Source of the DNA: Tannerella sp.
GTDB lineage: Bacteria > Bacteroidota > Bacteroidia > Bacteroidales > Tannerellaceae
NCBI GenBank assembly: GCA_031259505.1
Contig: JAIRLL010000299.1
Coordinates: 1-11,932, forward strand
Length of the DNA stretch: 11,932 nt
Reading direction: 5' to 3'
Shown here: one piece after another, positions 1-7,564 of the stretch
Layout: each line of letters opens with the position of its first letter
Position numbering within the stretch: position 1 is the stretch's first letter
Notes under the pieces: model-generated
What the model saw: the letters and a program-made list of their open reading frames with translations, nothing else
Database searches by the model: none
What the model was told of the DNA's origin: nothing
Position numbers and translations under genes: made by a program

Positions 1-81
1 GGCATAATAAGTTTTATTATTTAACTATAAATCAACATTTTACTTTTTCATTCCGTCTTTTTGATTGACTGAACGGTCGGA

Positions 82-111
82 CAAAATTACATCTTTATTT
101 TGAATTGACAA
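82..111 (-). promoter_or_regulatory. Possible leftward promoter, Bacteroidota type
   Basis: Read on the minus strand, positions 89-82 spell TAATTTTG, a match to the TAnnTTTG -7 box. A TTG (111-109) lies 19 bases upstream where the -33 TTTG is expected. Transcription would run leftward out of the window. Minus-strand ATGs inside 1-75 are followed quickly by stops, except one at position 5 that runs off the edge, so any gene served lies at or beyond the left border. AT-rich DNA gives such boxes by chance, so this is tentative. Confidence 0.3.
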
Positions 112-183
112 TACAAAAAACAAAAAAAAGAGGTGTTTTCCTATGTTATATTGCGCGCAGTGTAATTTTGCGATATTATTCTA

Positions 184-288
184 CCGGATTGCCACGTCGC
201 TACGCTCCTCGCAAAACATAGGATGACGTCGGATGCCATTGCTGACAACAACGGCATCCCCGTCATTGTGAACGGAGTGAAGTAATCC
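184..288. repeat. Imperfect inverted repeat, dispersed intergenic type, copy 1
   Basis: About 105 bp of noncoding DNA with palindromic architecture. The left end begins CCGGATTGCC, then CGCTACGCTCCTCGCAA; the right end carries CGTCATTGTGAACGG and ends AAGTAATCC. Inside, GATGACG (222-228) faces CGTCAT (261-266), and GATGCC (232-237) faces GGCATC (253-258). The ends resemble the GTCATTGCGAGGAGCG...GCAATCC repeats seen between genes in many bacterial genomes (recalled family knowledge, not searched). Spurious translations across it give strings such as IARNEAIQ, a familiar signature of these repeats. No transposase is present, so if mobile it would be MITE-like and non-autonomous. Confidence 0.65.
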
Positions 289-341
289 AGACATGTCATT
301 TTCCTGCCAATGATATGTTTCGTTATTTGCCTGTTATCAGC

Positions 342-448
342 CCGCTGGATTGCTTCGTTCCTCGCAATAACGCCGAACGCCATTGCCTTCAACAATGGCA
401 TCTCCGTCATTGCAACTGCGATGTACGAAGCAGGAAGCAATCCGGCGG
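342..448. repeat. Imperfect inverted repeat, dispersed intergenic type, copy 2
   Basis: A second element of nearly the same size as the one at 184-288. Its ends are inverted repeats: CCGCTGGATTGCTTC (342-356) against GAAGCAATCCGGCGG (434-448), 14 of 15 paired. The centre is a perfect 7-bp stem, GCCATTG (379-385) with CAATGGC (393-399), around a 7-base loop. CGTTCCTCGCAATAACG next to the left end and CGTCATTGCA in the right half match the dispersed GTCATTGCGAGGA...GCAATCC class. The minus-strand translation gives CEERSNP, another known signature of such repeats. It ends about 33 bp before the -33 region of the thioesterase promoter. Confidence 0.7.
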
Positions 449-480
449 TCTGATAAAAAGACGGAAATTTCCACGCCGCT

Positions 481-513
481 GTTGCGAAGTCTCGAAAAAA
501 CACCATACCTTTG
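481..513 (+). promoter_or_regulatory. Promoter of the thioesterase-ilvC unit
   Basis: TACCTTTG at 506-513 is a full match to the Bacteroidota -7 box TAnnTTTG, and GTTG at 481-484 sits 21 bases upstream as a -33 element (consensus TTTG). Transcription would begin around 517-521, leaving a 5' UTR of only about 15 bases before the ATG at 535, too short for a riboswitch or attenuator. The string TACCTTTGCCGC is nearly the same as TATCTTTGCCGC at the leu promoter (7537-7548). Confidence 0.6.
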
Positions 514-534
514 CCGCAAACAATTTAGAAACGC

Positions 535-1263
535 ATGGACAGAACAGGCACATATCATTTCGCCACCGAGTCGTATCTGCTCGACTTCAGAGGGCGCGTA
601 ACCCTTCCGACGATAGGGAACTACATGCTTCATGCCGCTTCGCGTCATGCCGCCTCGCGCGGATTCGGGTTCAGCGACATGTCGGAGAAGCATACGGCAT
701 GGGTGCTTTCACGAATGGCGGTCGAGATGTCGGAATATCCGGTCATGCCGTCGGAACCGCTCACGCTGCATACGTGGATCAGCGACGTCAGCCGCCTGTT
801 TACCAGCCGCTGTTTCGAATGGACGGACGCCGGCGGCAGGACGCTCGGATACGCTCATTCCACGTGGGCGGCCATCGACATGGCGACGCGACGCCCCATG
901 CCGCTGGCCGAAGATGCGCTGCGCGTGTATCTGACAGACCGCCACTGCCCCGTTGTGCGGCCGGGCAGGATACCGGCCATCGAAGTATCGACGCCCGGCG
1001 AACCTTACCGGATCAGATACAGCGATCTGGACATTAACGGACATTTCAACAGCATCAAATACATGGAGCATCTGCTGGATATGTTCGACATCGCCCTGTT
1101 CGAAGAAAAGGAAGTGCGGCGTTTCGAGATTATCTATCTGTCGGAAAGCAGATACGGAATGCCGCTGACCATGCACATGGCAGACGCCGGAGCAGGACGC
1201 TACAATATGGCCGTCTGTCACGAAGGCAAAGCCATCTGCCGCGCGGCCGCCGTATGGCAGTAA
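535..1263 (+). CDS. Acyl-ACP thioesterase (double hotdog, FatA/FatB-like)
   Basis: A 242-residue protein that should hydrolyse acyl-ACP to free fatty acid in the cytoplasm. It has the two-hotdog layout of the family: N-terminal repeat about residues 5-135, with the helix starting LPTIGNYMLHAASRHA and strands around WVLSRMAVEM and LHTWISDVSRLF, and C-terminal repeat from about residue 155. The second repeat holds the catalytic signature Asp166-x-Asn168-x-His170 (DINGH), with Glu204 a candidate fourth residue; this Asp/Asn/His/Glu set is known from plant FatB. Length fits bacterial members. The ATG at 535 follows a good promoter. ilvC starts 51 bp downstream in the same direction, a pairing I recall from other Bacteroidales, where ilvD/B/N lie upstream; here repeats and a possible leftward promoter lie upstream instead. 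Chain-length specificity cannot be read from sequence. Confidence 0.88.
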   Translation: MDRTGTYHFATESYLLDFRGRVTLPTIGNYMLHAASRHAASRGFGFSDMSEKHTAWVLSRMAVEMSEYPVMPSEPLTLHTWISDVSRLFTSRCFEWTDAGGRTLGYAHSTWAAIDMATRRPMPLAEDALRVYLTDRHCPVVRPGRIPAIEVSTPGEPYRIRYSDLDINGHFNSIKYMEHLLDMFDIALFEEKEVRRFEIIYLSESRYGMPLTMHMADAGAGRYNMAVCHEGKAICRAAAVWQ

Positions 1264-1314
1264 CAGGAAAACAGAAACATCATACATTAATAATATATAT
1301 AAAGCAAAAGAAGT

Positions 1315-2361
1315 ATGGCTATAATGAATTTTGGCGGCGTAGACGAAAACGTAGTCACCCGCGACGAATTTCCACTGGAAAAAGCAAGAGAAGTATTGAA
1401 AGACGAAACCGTCGCCGTGATCGGGTACGGCGTGCAGGGCCCCGGCCAAAGCATGAACCTGCGCGACAACGGCTTCCGCGTGATTGTCGGCCAGCGCCGC
1501 GGCGGCCGTACGTGGGAGAAGGCCGTAGCCGACGGCTGGACGCCCGGCGAAACCCTTTTCGAGATCGAAGAAGCCTGCGAACGCGGCACCATCATCCAGT
1601 ACCTGCTCTCCGATGCGGCGCAGATAGAAGTATGGCCGCGTATCGTGAAATACCTTTCGCCGGGCAAGGCGCTTTATTTTTCGCACGGCTTCGGCATCAC
1701 CTACAGCGAACGTACCGGCATCGTCCCCCCGGCCGGTATCGACGTGATTCTCGTCGCGCCGAAAGGGTCGGGCACATCGCTGCGGCGGATGTTTCTGCAG
1801 GGGCGCGGGCTGAACTCCTCGTATGCCATCTTTCAGGATGCCACGGGGCGCGCGAAAGAACGCGTCACGGCGCTGGGTATCGGCGTCGGCTCCGGCTATC
1901 TGTTCGAGACTACGTTCAGGAACGAAGTCTATTCCGACCTCACGGGCGAACGCGGCACGCTGATGGGCGCCATTCAGGGACTTCTGCTTGCACAGTACGA
2001 AACGCTGCGCGAACACGGACATTCCCCTTCGGAAGCCTTCAACGAAACGGTCGAGGAACTGACGCAGTCGCTGATGCCCCTCTTTGCCGAAAACGGAATG
2101 GACTGGATGTATGCCAACTGCTCGACAACCGCCCAGCGCGGCGCACTGGACTGGATGACGCCGTTTCACGACGCCACAAAGCCTGTCTTTGAGAAACTGT
2201 ACGGCGAAGTGTCATGCGGCAACGAAGCGCAGCGCTCGATAGACACGAACAGCAGGCCGGACTATCGCGAAGGTCTCGAACGCGAACTGAAAGCCCTCCG
2301 CGAAAGCGAGATGTGGCAGACCGGCGCCGTCGTGCGCAAACTGAGGCCGGAAAACGGCTGA
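1315..2361 (+). CDS. ilvC: Ketol-acid reductoisomerase
   Basis: A 348-residue class I enzyme that isomerises and reduces 2-acetolactate or 2-aceto-2-hydroxybutyrate to the dihydroxy acids of valine/leucine and isoleucine synthesis, using NAD(P)H and Mg2+. The Rossmann loop is Gly37-Tyr-Gly39-Val-Gln-Gly42-Pro-Gly44. HGFGITY places the conserved His at 124, VAPKGSG the Lys at 150, and YSDLTGERG supplies metal ligands Asp208 and Glu212. QRRGG at about 60-64 is the cofactor-phosphate loop, with arginines suggesting NADPH. The start at 1315 gives the expected N-terminus (MA-I-NFGG type, recalled from Bacteroides); an in-frame ATG at 1324 is possible but would remove conserved residues. The 51-bp AT-rich gap from the thioesterase has no TAnnTTTG box, supporting cotranscription. 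Convergent with queF 30 bp away. Confidence 0.96.
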   Translation: MAIMNFGGVDENVVTRDEFPLEKAREVLKDETVAVIGYGVQGPGQSMNLRDNGFRVIVGQRRGGRTWEKAVADGWTPGETLFEIEEACERGTIIQYLLSDAAQIEVWPRIVKYLSPGKALYFSHGFGITYSERTGIVPPAGIDVILVAPKGSGTSLRRMFLQGRGLNSSYAIFQDATGRAKERVTALGIGVGSGYLFETTFRNEVYSDLTGERGTLMGAIQGLLLAQYETLREHGHSPSEAFNETVEELTQSLMPLFAENGMDWMYANCSTTAQRGALDWMTPFHDATKPVFEKLYGEVSCGNEAQRSIDTNSRPDYREGLERELKALRESEMWQTGAVVRKLRPENG

Positions 2362-2391
2362 GGGAGACGGAGGACTGAATAATACCTGTCG

Positions 2392-2871
2392 TCAGTAATC
2401 TCCCGCATGACCCGTTCCGGACAAAGGGGCGAGCAGTCGTTCTGCGGCAAGCATTTCGTATTTCGTACCGGGACGTCCCCAGTTGCAGTACGGATGGATG
2501 CTGATGCCGCCGCGAGGCACAAAGAAACCCGTCACTTCGATGTATTTCGGATCCATTGCCCGGATCAGGTCATTCATAATCAGATTGACGCAGTCTTCGT
2601 GGAAAGCGCCGTGATTGCGGAAACTGAACAGATACAGCTTCAGACTTTTGCTTTCTACCAGCCGCAGGTCGGGGATATAGTCGATCACGATGGTAGCAAA
2701 ATCGGGCTGTCCGGTAACCGGACACACGCTTGTAAATTCCGGACAGTTGAAGCGTACGCGGTAGTCGTGTTCGGGGTGCCTGTTGGCAAACGTTTCCAGT
2801 ACTTCCGGGGCATAACCCGGCTTGCAGTCGACCCTGCGCCCCAACGCCGTGAATGTTTCTTCGGGATTCAT
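2392..2871 (-). CDS. queF: NADPH-dependent 7-cyano-7-deazaguanine (preQ0) reductase
   Basis: A 159-residue type I QueF that reduces the nitrile of preQ0 to the amine preQ1 in queuosine tRNA modification. The catalytic cysteine is Cys50 in [14 protein letters not shown], with Asp57 seven residues on, the same spacing as Cys55/Asp62 of the Bacillus enzyme. The QueF signature [20 protein letters not shown] (73-92) supplies Glu73 and His91-Glu92, corresponding to His96-Glu97 of Bacillus. It is full length, and the single-domain form fits type I rather than the longer E. coli type II. The ATG overlaps the TGA of the upstream peptidase gene (ATGA, 2871-2868), so translation is probably coupled. No other queuosine gene is in the window. 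Confidence 0.96.
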   Translation of the reverse strand: MNPEETFTALGRRVDCKPGYAPEVLETFANRHPEHDYRVRFNCPEFTSVCPVTGQPDFATIVIDYIPDLRLVESKSLKLYLFSFRNHGAFHEDCVNLIMNDLIRAMDPKYIEVTGFFVPRGGISIHPYCNWGRPGTKYEMLAAERLLAPLSGTGHAGDY

Positions 2872-5696
2872 ATCTCCGGCGTCATCACTACTTCCACATA
2901 ATTCCCCTGCTCGACGAGTTCCTTTGCAAATTCCTGCACCTGTGCCGGCATGATGCTGTTCAGGACGTCTTTGTACGACGTAAAACCGTCGAATCCATAG
3001 AAATAATAACCGTCAAGCGTCCCCAGCCAGTAGCTGTTTTCCTGCAGCGATTCGTCGTGGCGTTTGAGCATGTTGTCGCGTGTTTTGACAAAATCGGTTT
3101 CGCGCGGGCCATTCCGTACAATGGCGGCAAGCTCGTCCCTGACAATGGCAGTGAGCTTATCCTGCATCGCGGGGTCGGTGTCGAAACTGATTTGCAGGAT
3201 GGTGCGCCCTTTCGGGAAGTCGGCCATGTGGATGTTTGTCCCCACGTGATACGAGCCGCTCTCGTTCTCGCGTACTTTTTCGGTATAGACGAGGTCGAGG
3301 ATTTGATTCAGCATAGAGGCAAGCACAAGATTTTCCAGGTTGTATGTCATTTGCCCCGAATGGAGCGTCATGACGGTAGCCTTGGGCGTTTCCATCGTAC
3401 GGCTAAAGCGGTTCGTGTATTTCCCCTGCCGCATGACGGGCAGGCGTTCGGAGTTACCCTGCTCGGCGCGCTTCAGCGACGGCAGCGTGGCCAGATACTG
3501 CTTCATCATGGGTATCATGCTGTCCGTGCTGATATTGCCCACGAAGATGAACGTAAAGTCGGAGGCATCGGCAAAGCGTTCTCTGTACATCTCCATGATG
3601 CGGCTGTAGCTTGCCCTGTCGAGATCGTCTGTCCGGATGCGGCCTGCCAGCGGATTATCACCGTAAACGGCTTTCGTGGCGGAATCGCTGAATGCCACCA
3701 TCGGATTGAGTTGCAGGTTCTCCAGTTGCCCGCGCAAACGGCCGGTCAGCGAGGCGTAGGCTTCGTCGTCGCTGCGGGGCGCGGTGAAAAAGAGGTAGAC
3801 CAGTTCGAACAGCGTACGGATGTCGGAAGGCGCCGTTTCGCCATTGATGCCTTCGGCATTGCCTGTGAACTGGATGCTGCACGATATTTTTTTGCCGGCC
3901 AGCGCTTTTGCAAGCTGCGTGGTGGAGAAGTTACCCAGTCCGCCGACACTGGCCACGTTGTTGAGCAGTTTCAGGTTGCTTGCCTCCCCGGCGTCGAACA
4001 GCGTGCTTCCGCCCGGGCTCGACGCCTTCATAACGATCTGGTCTTTCTTGTAGTCCGTCTCTTTCAGGACAACTCTCACGCCGTTGCCGAGCGTATACAC
4101 CGTAGCGCCGAACAGCGGTTCCTGTCTCGTCCCGACGATTTCGCCCGGCGCGGGAAGCGCGTCAATCAATGCCATGCCGGCCGTTTCCTCTTCATATCCT
4201 TCGACGGGAATCGCCTGTTTCTCACGGAAAGCGGCCAGCAGTTCCTCTTCCGACGGATACGTTTCGTGGTCAGGCCCCGTCAGGCCGATGACGATATTGC
4301 TGTCGCCAATGCACCGGCTTACATACTGGTTGACTGCTTCCACGGGAATGGCCGGAGCTATCTGTTTCATCATCTCATATTCCATTTCGATGCCGGGAAT
4401 ACATTCTCCATCGGTGAAATGGCGCACGTACTCGTTCGCAAACGCATCGTTTTGCTGGTTGTCGCGTTCGTTGTAGGCCGATTCGATCCATTTCAGGATG
4501 TTCGTGCGTGCACGGTCGTATTCCGATGCAGTGAAGCCGAACTTTTTGACGCGGCCGGTTTCCGTCACCAGCGTTTCCAGCGCTTCGTCGATGCTGCCGG
4601 GTTTGACGATGGCGGCAGTCGTCCATGCGTCTTTTGTCCTGGCAATCATGTATGCGCCATCGCCGGCATAAGCATTAATAAACGGAGGATTCGCTTTCTG
4701 GAGGATTTCGCTGAAACGTTCGCTCATGACGGACGAAACGACCATCCCGAGATAATACTTCATGTAGTCTGCGATGGTGCCTTTTATTTCGTCGGGTATA
4801 TTGTCGTGTTTGTAGTAGAGACTGAGCGTGATACGCGTCGCCTCCTTGTCCGTCGCGATGGAGACGAGCGGTTCGTCGTTGTCTGGTACCGGTTCCTGTC
4901 TGCGTTCGGCGGGATCAACCGGCGCAGGAATATCGGCAAACATCGTTTTCACCGTCTCTTCCACTGCCTCCGCATCCACGTCACCGACGATGATGATTCC
5001 CTGCAAGTCGGGGCGATACCATTTCCGGTAATAAGCCCGCAGTTCGTCGGGTCTGAAATGGTTTATCACGTCAATCGTCCCGACAGGCAGACGGTTGGCA
5101 TAGCGGCTGCCGGGATACATCCTGGGCAGTTGCTGTTCCCAGAGGCGCATCTGTGCATCGGAGCGAGTCCGCCACTCTTCGCGGATGATGCCCCGCTCCT
5201 TTTCTATCATCGAATCGGCCAGCGTCAGGAATGCCGCCCAGTCGTGCAGTATCAGCAGGCACGTATCGACAGTCTCTCTGCGCGCGACGGGCACGTTCAT
5301 CAACATATAAACCGTTTCATCGAAACTCGTATAAGCGTTCAGGTTTTCGCCGAAACGCATTCCGATACGTTCGGTATATTCCTTGATACCGAGCGTCCCG
5401 GCCGGAAAATTCTTTGTGCCGTTAAACGCCATGTGCTCCAGAAAATGCGCCAGACCGCGCTGATTTTCTTCTTCCTGCATCGAACCGACATTCTGCACGA
5501 TATAAAATTCCGCCCGCTCCCGCGGCATTTCGTTATGACGAATATAGTAAGTCATCCCATTGGACAGTTTGCCATAGCGCACTTTGGGATCGATGGGCAG
5601 TTTCCCTATTGCCGACGATTGGGCAAAAGCATTGTCTGCAATCAGGGAAATCAGGGAAAAGCCACATAATACAATAAGTAAATAAGAATATTTCAT
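2868..5696 (-). CDS. Secreted M16 family zinc peptidase (two-domain, pitrilysin/PqqL-like)
   Basis: A 942-residue protein, probably a periplasmic metallopeptidase of short peptides or unfolded proteins. Residues 1-25 form a type I signal peptide ([18 protein letters not shown], cleavage likely after AFA). The inverted zinc motif is His84-Phe-Leu-Glu87-His88, and the third ligand lies in [11 protein letters not shown] (Glu165 or Glu167, about 76 residues on, as in the family). The C-terminal half keeps the substrate-binding Arg809/Tyr816 pair in [12 protein letters not shown], with the 7-residue spacing of the Arg824/Tyr831 pair in insulin-degrading enzyme, so the protein appears complete and active. 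I chose ATG 5696; the frame extends three codons to a TTG at 5705, but the ATG start gives a normal signal peptide and lies about 25 bases from the predicted transcription start. The stop overlaps the queF start. Confidence 0.93.
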   Translation of the reverse strand: MKYSYLLIVLCGFSLISLIADNAFAQSSAIGKLPIDPKVRYGKLSNGMTYYIRHNEMPRERAEFYIVQNVGSMQEEENQRGLAHFLEHMAFNGTKNFPAGTLGIKEYTERIGMRFGENLNAYTSFDETVYMLMNVPVARRETVDTCLLILHDWAAFLTLADSMIEKERGIIREEWRTRSDAQMRLWEQQLPRMYPGSRYANRLPVGTIDVINHFRPDELRAYYRKWYRPDLQGIIIVGDVDAEAVEETVKTMFADIPAPVDPAERRQEPVPDNDEPLVSIATDKEATRITLSLYYKHDNIPDEIKGTIADYMKYYLGMVVSSVMSERFSEILQKANPPFINAYAGDGAYMIARTKDAWTTAAIVKPGSIDEALETLVTETGRVKKFGFTASEYDRARTNILKWIESAYNERDNQQNDAFANEYVRHFTDGECIPGIEMEYEMMKQIAPAIPVEAVNQYVSRCIGDSNIVIGLTGPDHETYPSEEELLAAFREKQAIPVEGYEEETAGMALIDALPAPGEIVGTRQEPLFGATVYTLGNGVRVVLKETDYKKDQIVMKASSPGGSTLFDAGEASNLKLLNNVASVGGLGNFSTTQLAKALAGKKISCSIQFTGNAEGINGETAPSDIRTLFELVYLFFTAPRSDDEAYASLTGRLRGQLENLQLNPMVAFSDSATKAVYGDNPLAGRIRTDDLDRASYSRIMEMYRERFADASDFTFIFVGNISTDSMIPMMKQYLATLPSLKRAEQGNSERLPVMRQGKYTNRFSRTMETPKATVMTLHSGQMTYNLENLVLASMLNQILDLVYTEKVRENESGSYHVGTNIHMADFPKGRTILQISFDTDPAMQDKLTAIVRDELAAIVRNGPRETDFVKTRDNMLKRHDESLQENSYWLGTLDGYYFYGFDGFTSYKDVLNSIMPAQVQEFAKELVEQGNYVEVVMTPEI

Positions 5697-5727
5697 TGTT
5701 TTCAATTATTTTGTTTATATCTCGCGA

Positions 5728-5758
5728 CAAAGCTACATATAAAACAGGCAGGATAAAG
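5728..5758 (-). promoter_or_regulatory. Promoter of the M16 peptidase-queF unit
   Basis: On the minus strand, positions 5735-5728 read TAGCTTTG, a full match to TAnnTTTG. The expected -33 region (about 5758-5755) reads CTTT instead of TTTG, a weak match. The predicted transcription start near 5722 leaves about 25 bases before the ATG at 5696. Position and orientation fit the minus-strand gene pair. Confidence 0.5.
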
Positions 5759-5777
5759 CATTCCTGTCGGGAAATAA

Positions 5778-5805
5778 TGTTTATCTTTATCAAAAAAAAT
5801 AAACA
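5778..5805. repeat. Short AT-rich inverted repeat between divergent genes
   Basis: TGTTTAT (5778-5784) and ATAAACA (5799-5805) form a perfect 7-bp inverted repeat around a 14-base A/T-rich spacer. It lies between the leftward peptidase promoter and the rightward cardiolipin synthase promoter, where an operator could sit. AT-rich intergenic DNA easily produces such repeats and no regulator gene is near. Confidence 0.25.
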
Positions 5806-5900
5806 GGCGCAACTCTTCGACGAATCTTCCTGATAAGTTGGAACATGACCGAAAATTCAAAGGCCAGGGATTCGGAGAAAAATTTTCTGCAAATATCAAA

Positions 5901-5928
5901 GGTTATAGCGGAAAAGACTGTATATTTG
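5901..5928 (+). promoter_or_regulatory. Promoter of cardiolipin synthase
   Basis: TATATTTG at 5921-5928 matches the TAnnTTTG -7 box. The -33 position (about 5898-5904) has no good TTTG, so the call rests mainly on the -7 box and its placement. Transcription would begin around 5933-5936, about 18 bases before the ATG at 5953. Confidence 0.45.
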
Positions 5929-5952
5929 TATCCATAAAAAACTTATGCGTGC

Positions 5953-7389
5953 ATGATGGATATTCAAATACAGAGCATTGTGGGCATTGCGCTGCTCCTT
6001 TTGTACGCCGTTTCCATCGGTAGTCTTGTGCTTGTGTTGCTGCTTGAAAACAGGAATCCGCTGAAAACGATTCCCTGGGTGATTGTCCTGATATTCCTTC
6101 CCGGCGTCGGTCTGATTTTTTATTTCTTCTTCGGACAGGACAATCGCCGTCAGCGCATCATTTCGGGGAAGACGTACAAGCGCATTATGCGGCCGCTCCG
6201 GTCGAACCGCATCGTGCAGGATACGGACTGTGTCTCACCGGAATATCAGCCGCTGTCGAATCTGCTGATTCGCAACGGGCAGAGTGTCCTGTTTCGCGGT
6301 TGCGGACTGGAGTGTTTCACCAACGGGGCGGACAAGTTCGCTTCGCTTCTCGAAGAAATCGGCAGGGCGAAACATCACATTCATCTGCAATACTACATCT
6401 TTGCCGACAGCGAAATCGGGCGGAAAGTGCAGCAGGCGCTGATAGCCAAAGCCCGGGAGGGAGTGAGCGTTCGCGTGCTGTACGACGACGTGGGCTGCTG
6501 GAACGTGAAGAAAGCCTTTTTCAACGAGATGCGCCGGGCAGGCATTGAGGTATACGCTTTCCTGCGCGTGTTTTTCCCGCTCTTCACCAGCAAGGTGAAC
6601 TATCGCAATCATCGCAAGATCGTCGTCATCGACGGGAAGGTCGGCTATCTGGGCGGGATGAATATTGCCGATCGGTACGTCAAGGGAACTTCGCTGGGAT
6701 TGTGGCGCGATACGCATTTCAAAATCACCGGGAAAGGAGTACACGGCCTGCAATCCGCCTTCCTGCTCGACTGGTATGCCGCAAGCCGCGCACTGATAAA
6801 GGGCAAAGAATACTATCCCCATGCCGAAACGGAGGGCGACAACCTCGTGCAGATTGCAGTCAGCGGCCCCACGGGACGGTGGCGTACGCTTTTGCAGGCC
6901 ATTTCGTTCTGCATCAACAACGCAAAAAAGTATCTCTACATCCAGACCCCCTATTTCCTCCCGACCGAAAGCCTCAACCAGGCGCTGCAAACGGTGGCGC
7001 TCGGCGGCGTCGACGTCCGGCTAATGCTCCCAAAGCAGTCGGACACGCGATCTGCCAACATGGCTACCCATTCCTTTCTGGACGACCTGATAAGAGCCGG
7101 CGCCAAGGTCTATTTCTACCGCTCCGGCTTCCTGCACGCAAAACTCCTGCTTGTCGACGACGCCCTGACTTGCATCGGCTCTTCGAACTTTGACTTCCGC
7201 AGTTTCGAGCACAATTTCGAAATCAATGCTTTCGTCTACCACGAGCCGTTTGCCCGACAAATGAAAGAAATCTTCATGCACGACCTTGAAACGGACTGTG
7301 AGCAGGTCGTCCCCTCGCAGTGGCTCACACGCCCTGTCCCCGTACGCCTTGCCGAATCGTTCATGCGCCTGTTTTCGCCGCTGCTGTAA
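5953..7389 (+). CDS. cls: Cardiolipin synthase (phospholipase D superfamily)
   Basis: A 478-residue inner-membrane enzyme that joins phosphatidyl units to make cardiolipin. Two hydrophobic segments at about residues 9-31 and 41-60 form the N-terminal membrane anchor (PLDc_N type), followed by two phospholipase D domains. Each has a full HKD motif: His220-x-Lys222-x4-Asp227 (HRKIVVIDG) and His395-x-Lys397-x4-Asp402 (HAKLLLVDD, followed by IGSSNFDFRS). Both half-sites are intact and the length is typical of bacterial Cls. The start could be either of two adjacent ATGs (5953 or 5956). A three-codon ORF beginning at 5945 ends in a TGA overlapping these starts. The gene stands alone, with its own upstream -7 box and a strong hairpin 28 bp after the stop. 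Which Cls subtype it is cannot be told. Confidence 0.94.
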   Translation: MMDIQIQSIVGIALLLLYAVSIGSLVLVLLLENRNPLKTIPWVIVLIFLPGVGLIFYFFFGQDNRRQRIISGKTYKRIMRPLRSNRIVQDTDCVSPEYQPLSNLLIRNGQSVLFRGCGLECFTNGADKFASLLEEIGRAKHHIHLQYYIFADSEIGRKVQQALIAKAREGVSVRVLYDDVGCWNVKKAFFNEMRRAGIEVYAFLRVFFPLFTSKVNYRNHRKIVVIDGKVGYLGGMNIADRYVKGTSLGLWRDTHFKITGKGVHGLQSAFLLDWYAASRALIKGKEYYPHAETEGDNLVQIAVSGPTGRWRTLLQAISFCINNAKKYLYIQTPYFLPTESLNQALQTVALGGVDVRLMLPKQSDTRSANMATHSFLDDLIRAGAKVYFYRSGFLHAKLLLVDDALTCIGSSNFDFRSFEHNFEINAFVYHEPFARQMKEIFMHDLETDCEQVVPSQWLTRPVPVRLAESFMRLFSPLL

Positions 7390-7416
7390 ACCGGAAACGT
7401 GAAGAATGAAAATGAC

Positions 7417-7460
7417 AATGCGGAAGTCACGCCGCGCGCAGTATGACTTCCGCATTTAAT
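7417..7460 (+). terminator. Intrinsic terminator after cardiolipin synthase
   Basis: AATGCGGAAGTCA (7417-7429) pairs perfectly with TGACTTCCGCATT (7444-7456), a 13-bp stem around a GC-rich 14-base loop. The stem ends in TT and is followed by TAATT, so the U-tract is short, but the stem is strong and lies just after a stop codon. It separates the cls transcript from the leu promoter about 55 bp downstream. Confidence 0.75.
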
Positions 7461-7513
7461 TCGACGGAAAACTTTCGGTTTTAAAGAAAATGCGTAAAAA
7501 AAATACGAATTGT

Positions 7514-7544
7514 TTTGCGGATCCGGAAAACAGCATTATCTTTG
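7514..7544 (+). promoter_or_regulatory. Promoter of the leu operon
   Basis: This is the best promoter in the window: TTTG at 7514-7517, a spacer of exactly 19 bases, and TATCTTTG at 7537-7544, which match both halves of the Bacteroides TTTG/TAnnTTTG consensus. Transcription should begin a few bases on, near 7548-7552, so the leader ORF at 7565 would have only about 15 untranslated bases before it. Confidence 0.8.
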
Positions 7545-7564
7545 CCGCGCAAAAAGTAATACGG

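Noticed and set aside
163..170. TAATTTTG on the plus strand as another promoter box
   Set aside because: There is no TTTG at 19-21 bases upstream, and a better placed promoter lies at 481-513; transcripts from here would have to cross both hairpin repeats.
184..448. CRISPR array
   Set aside because: Only two diverged elements of about 105 bp, each internally palindromic; no short identical repeats with regular unique spacers and no cas genes.
141..693. Several open frames of 72-240 codons on both strands in the region before the thioesterase
   Set aside because: They translate the inverted repeats (giving IARNEAIQ and CEERSNP strings) or overlap the thioesterase out of frame; none resembles a protein family.
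709..2169. A 486-codon minus-strand open frame spanning thioesterase and ilvC
   Set aside because: It crosses two well-recognised genes and their gap, has no domain signal, and is explained by codon bias of the sense strand.
2362..2404. Possible bidirectional terminator between ilvC and queF (GGGAGA with TCTCCC, inner ACTGA with TCAGT)
   Set aside because: The two short stems are separated by loops, lack a U-tract on either side, and the right arm lies inside the queF coding end; not convincing as an intrinsic terminator.
2853..5669. A 938-codon open frame on the plus strand, antisense to almost the whole M16 peptidase gene
   Set aside because: The minus-strand frame has a signal peptide, HxxEH and the Arg/Tyr pair of a known family, while the plus-strand translation shows no recognisable domain and is rich in Arg, His, Phe and Val, as expected from the complement of a GC-biased gene.
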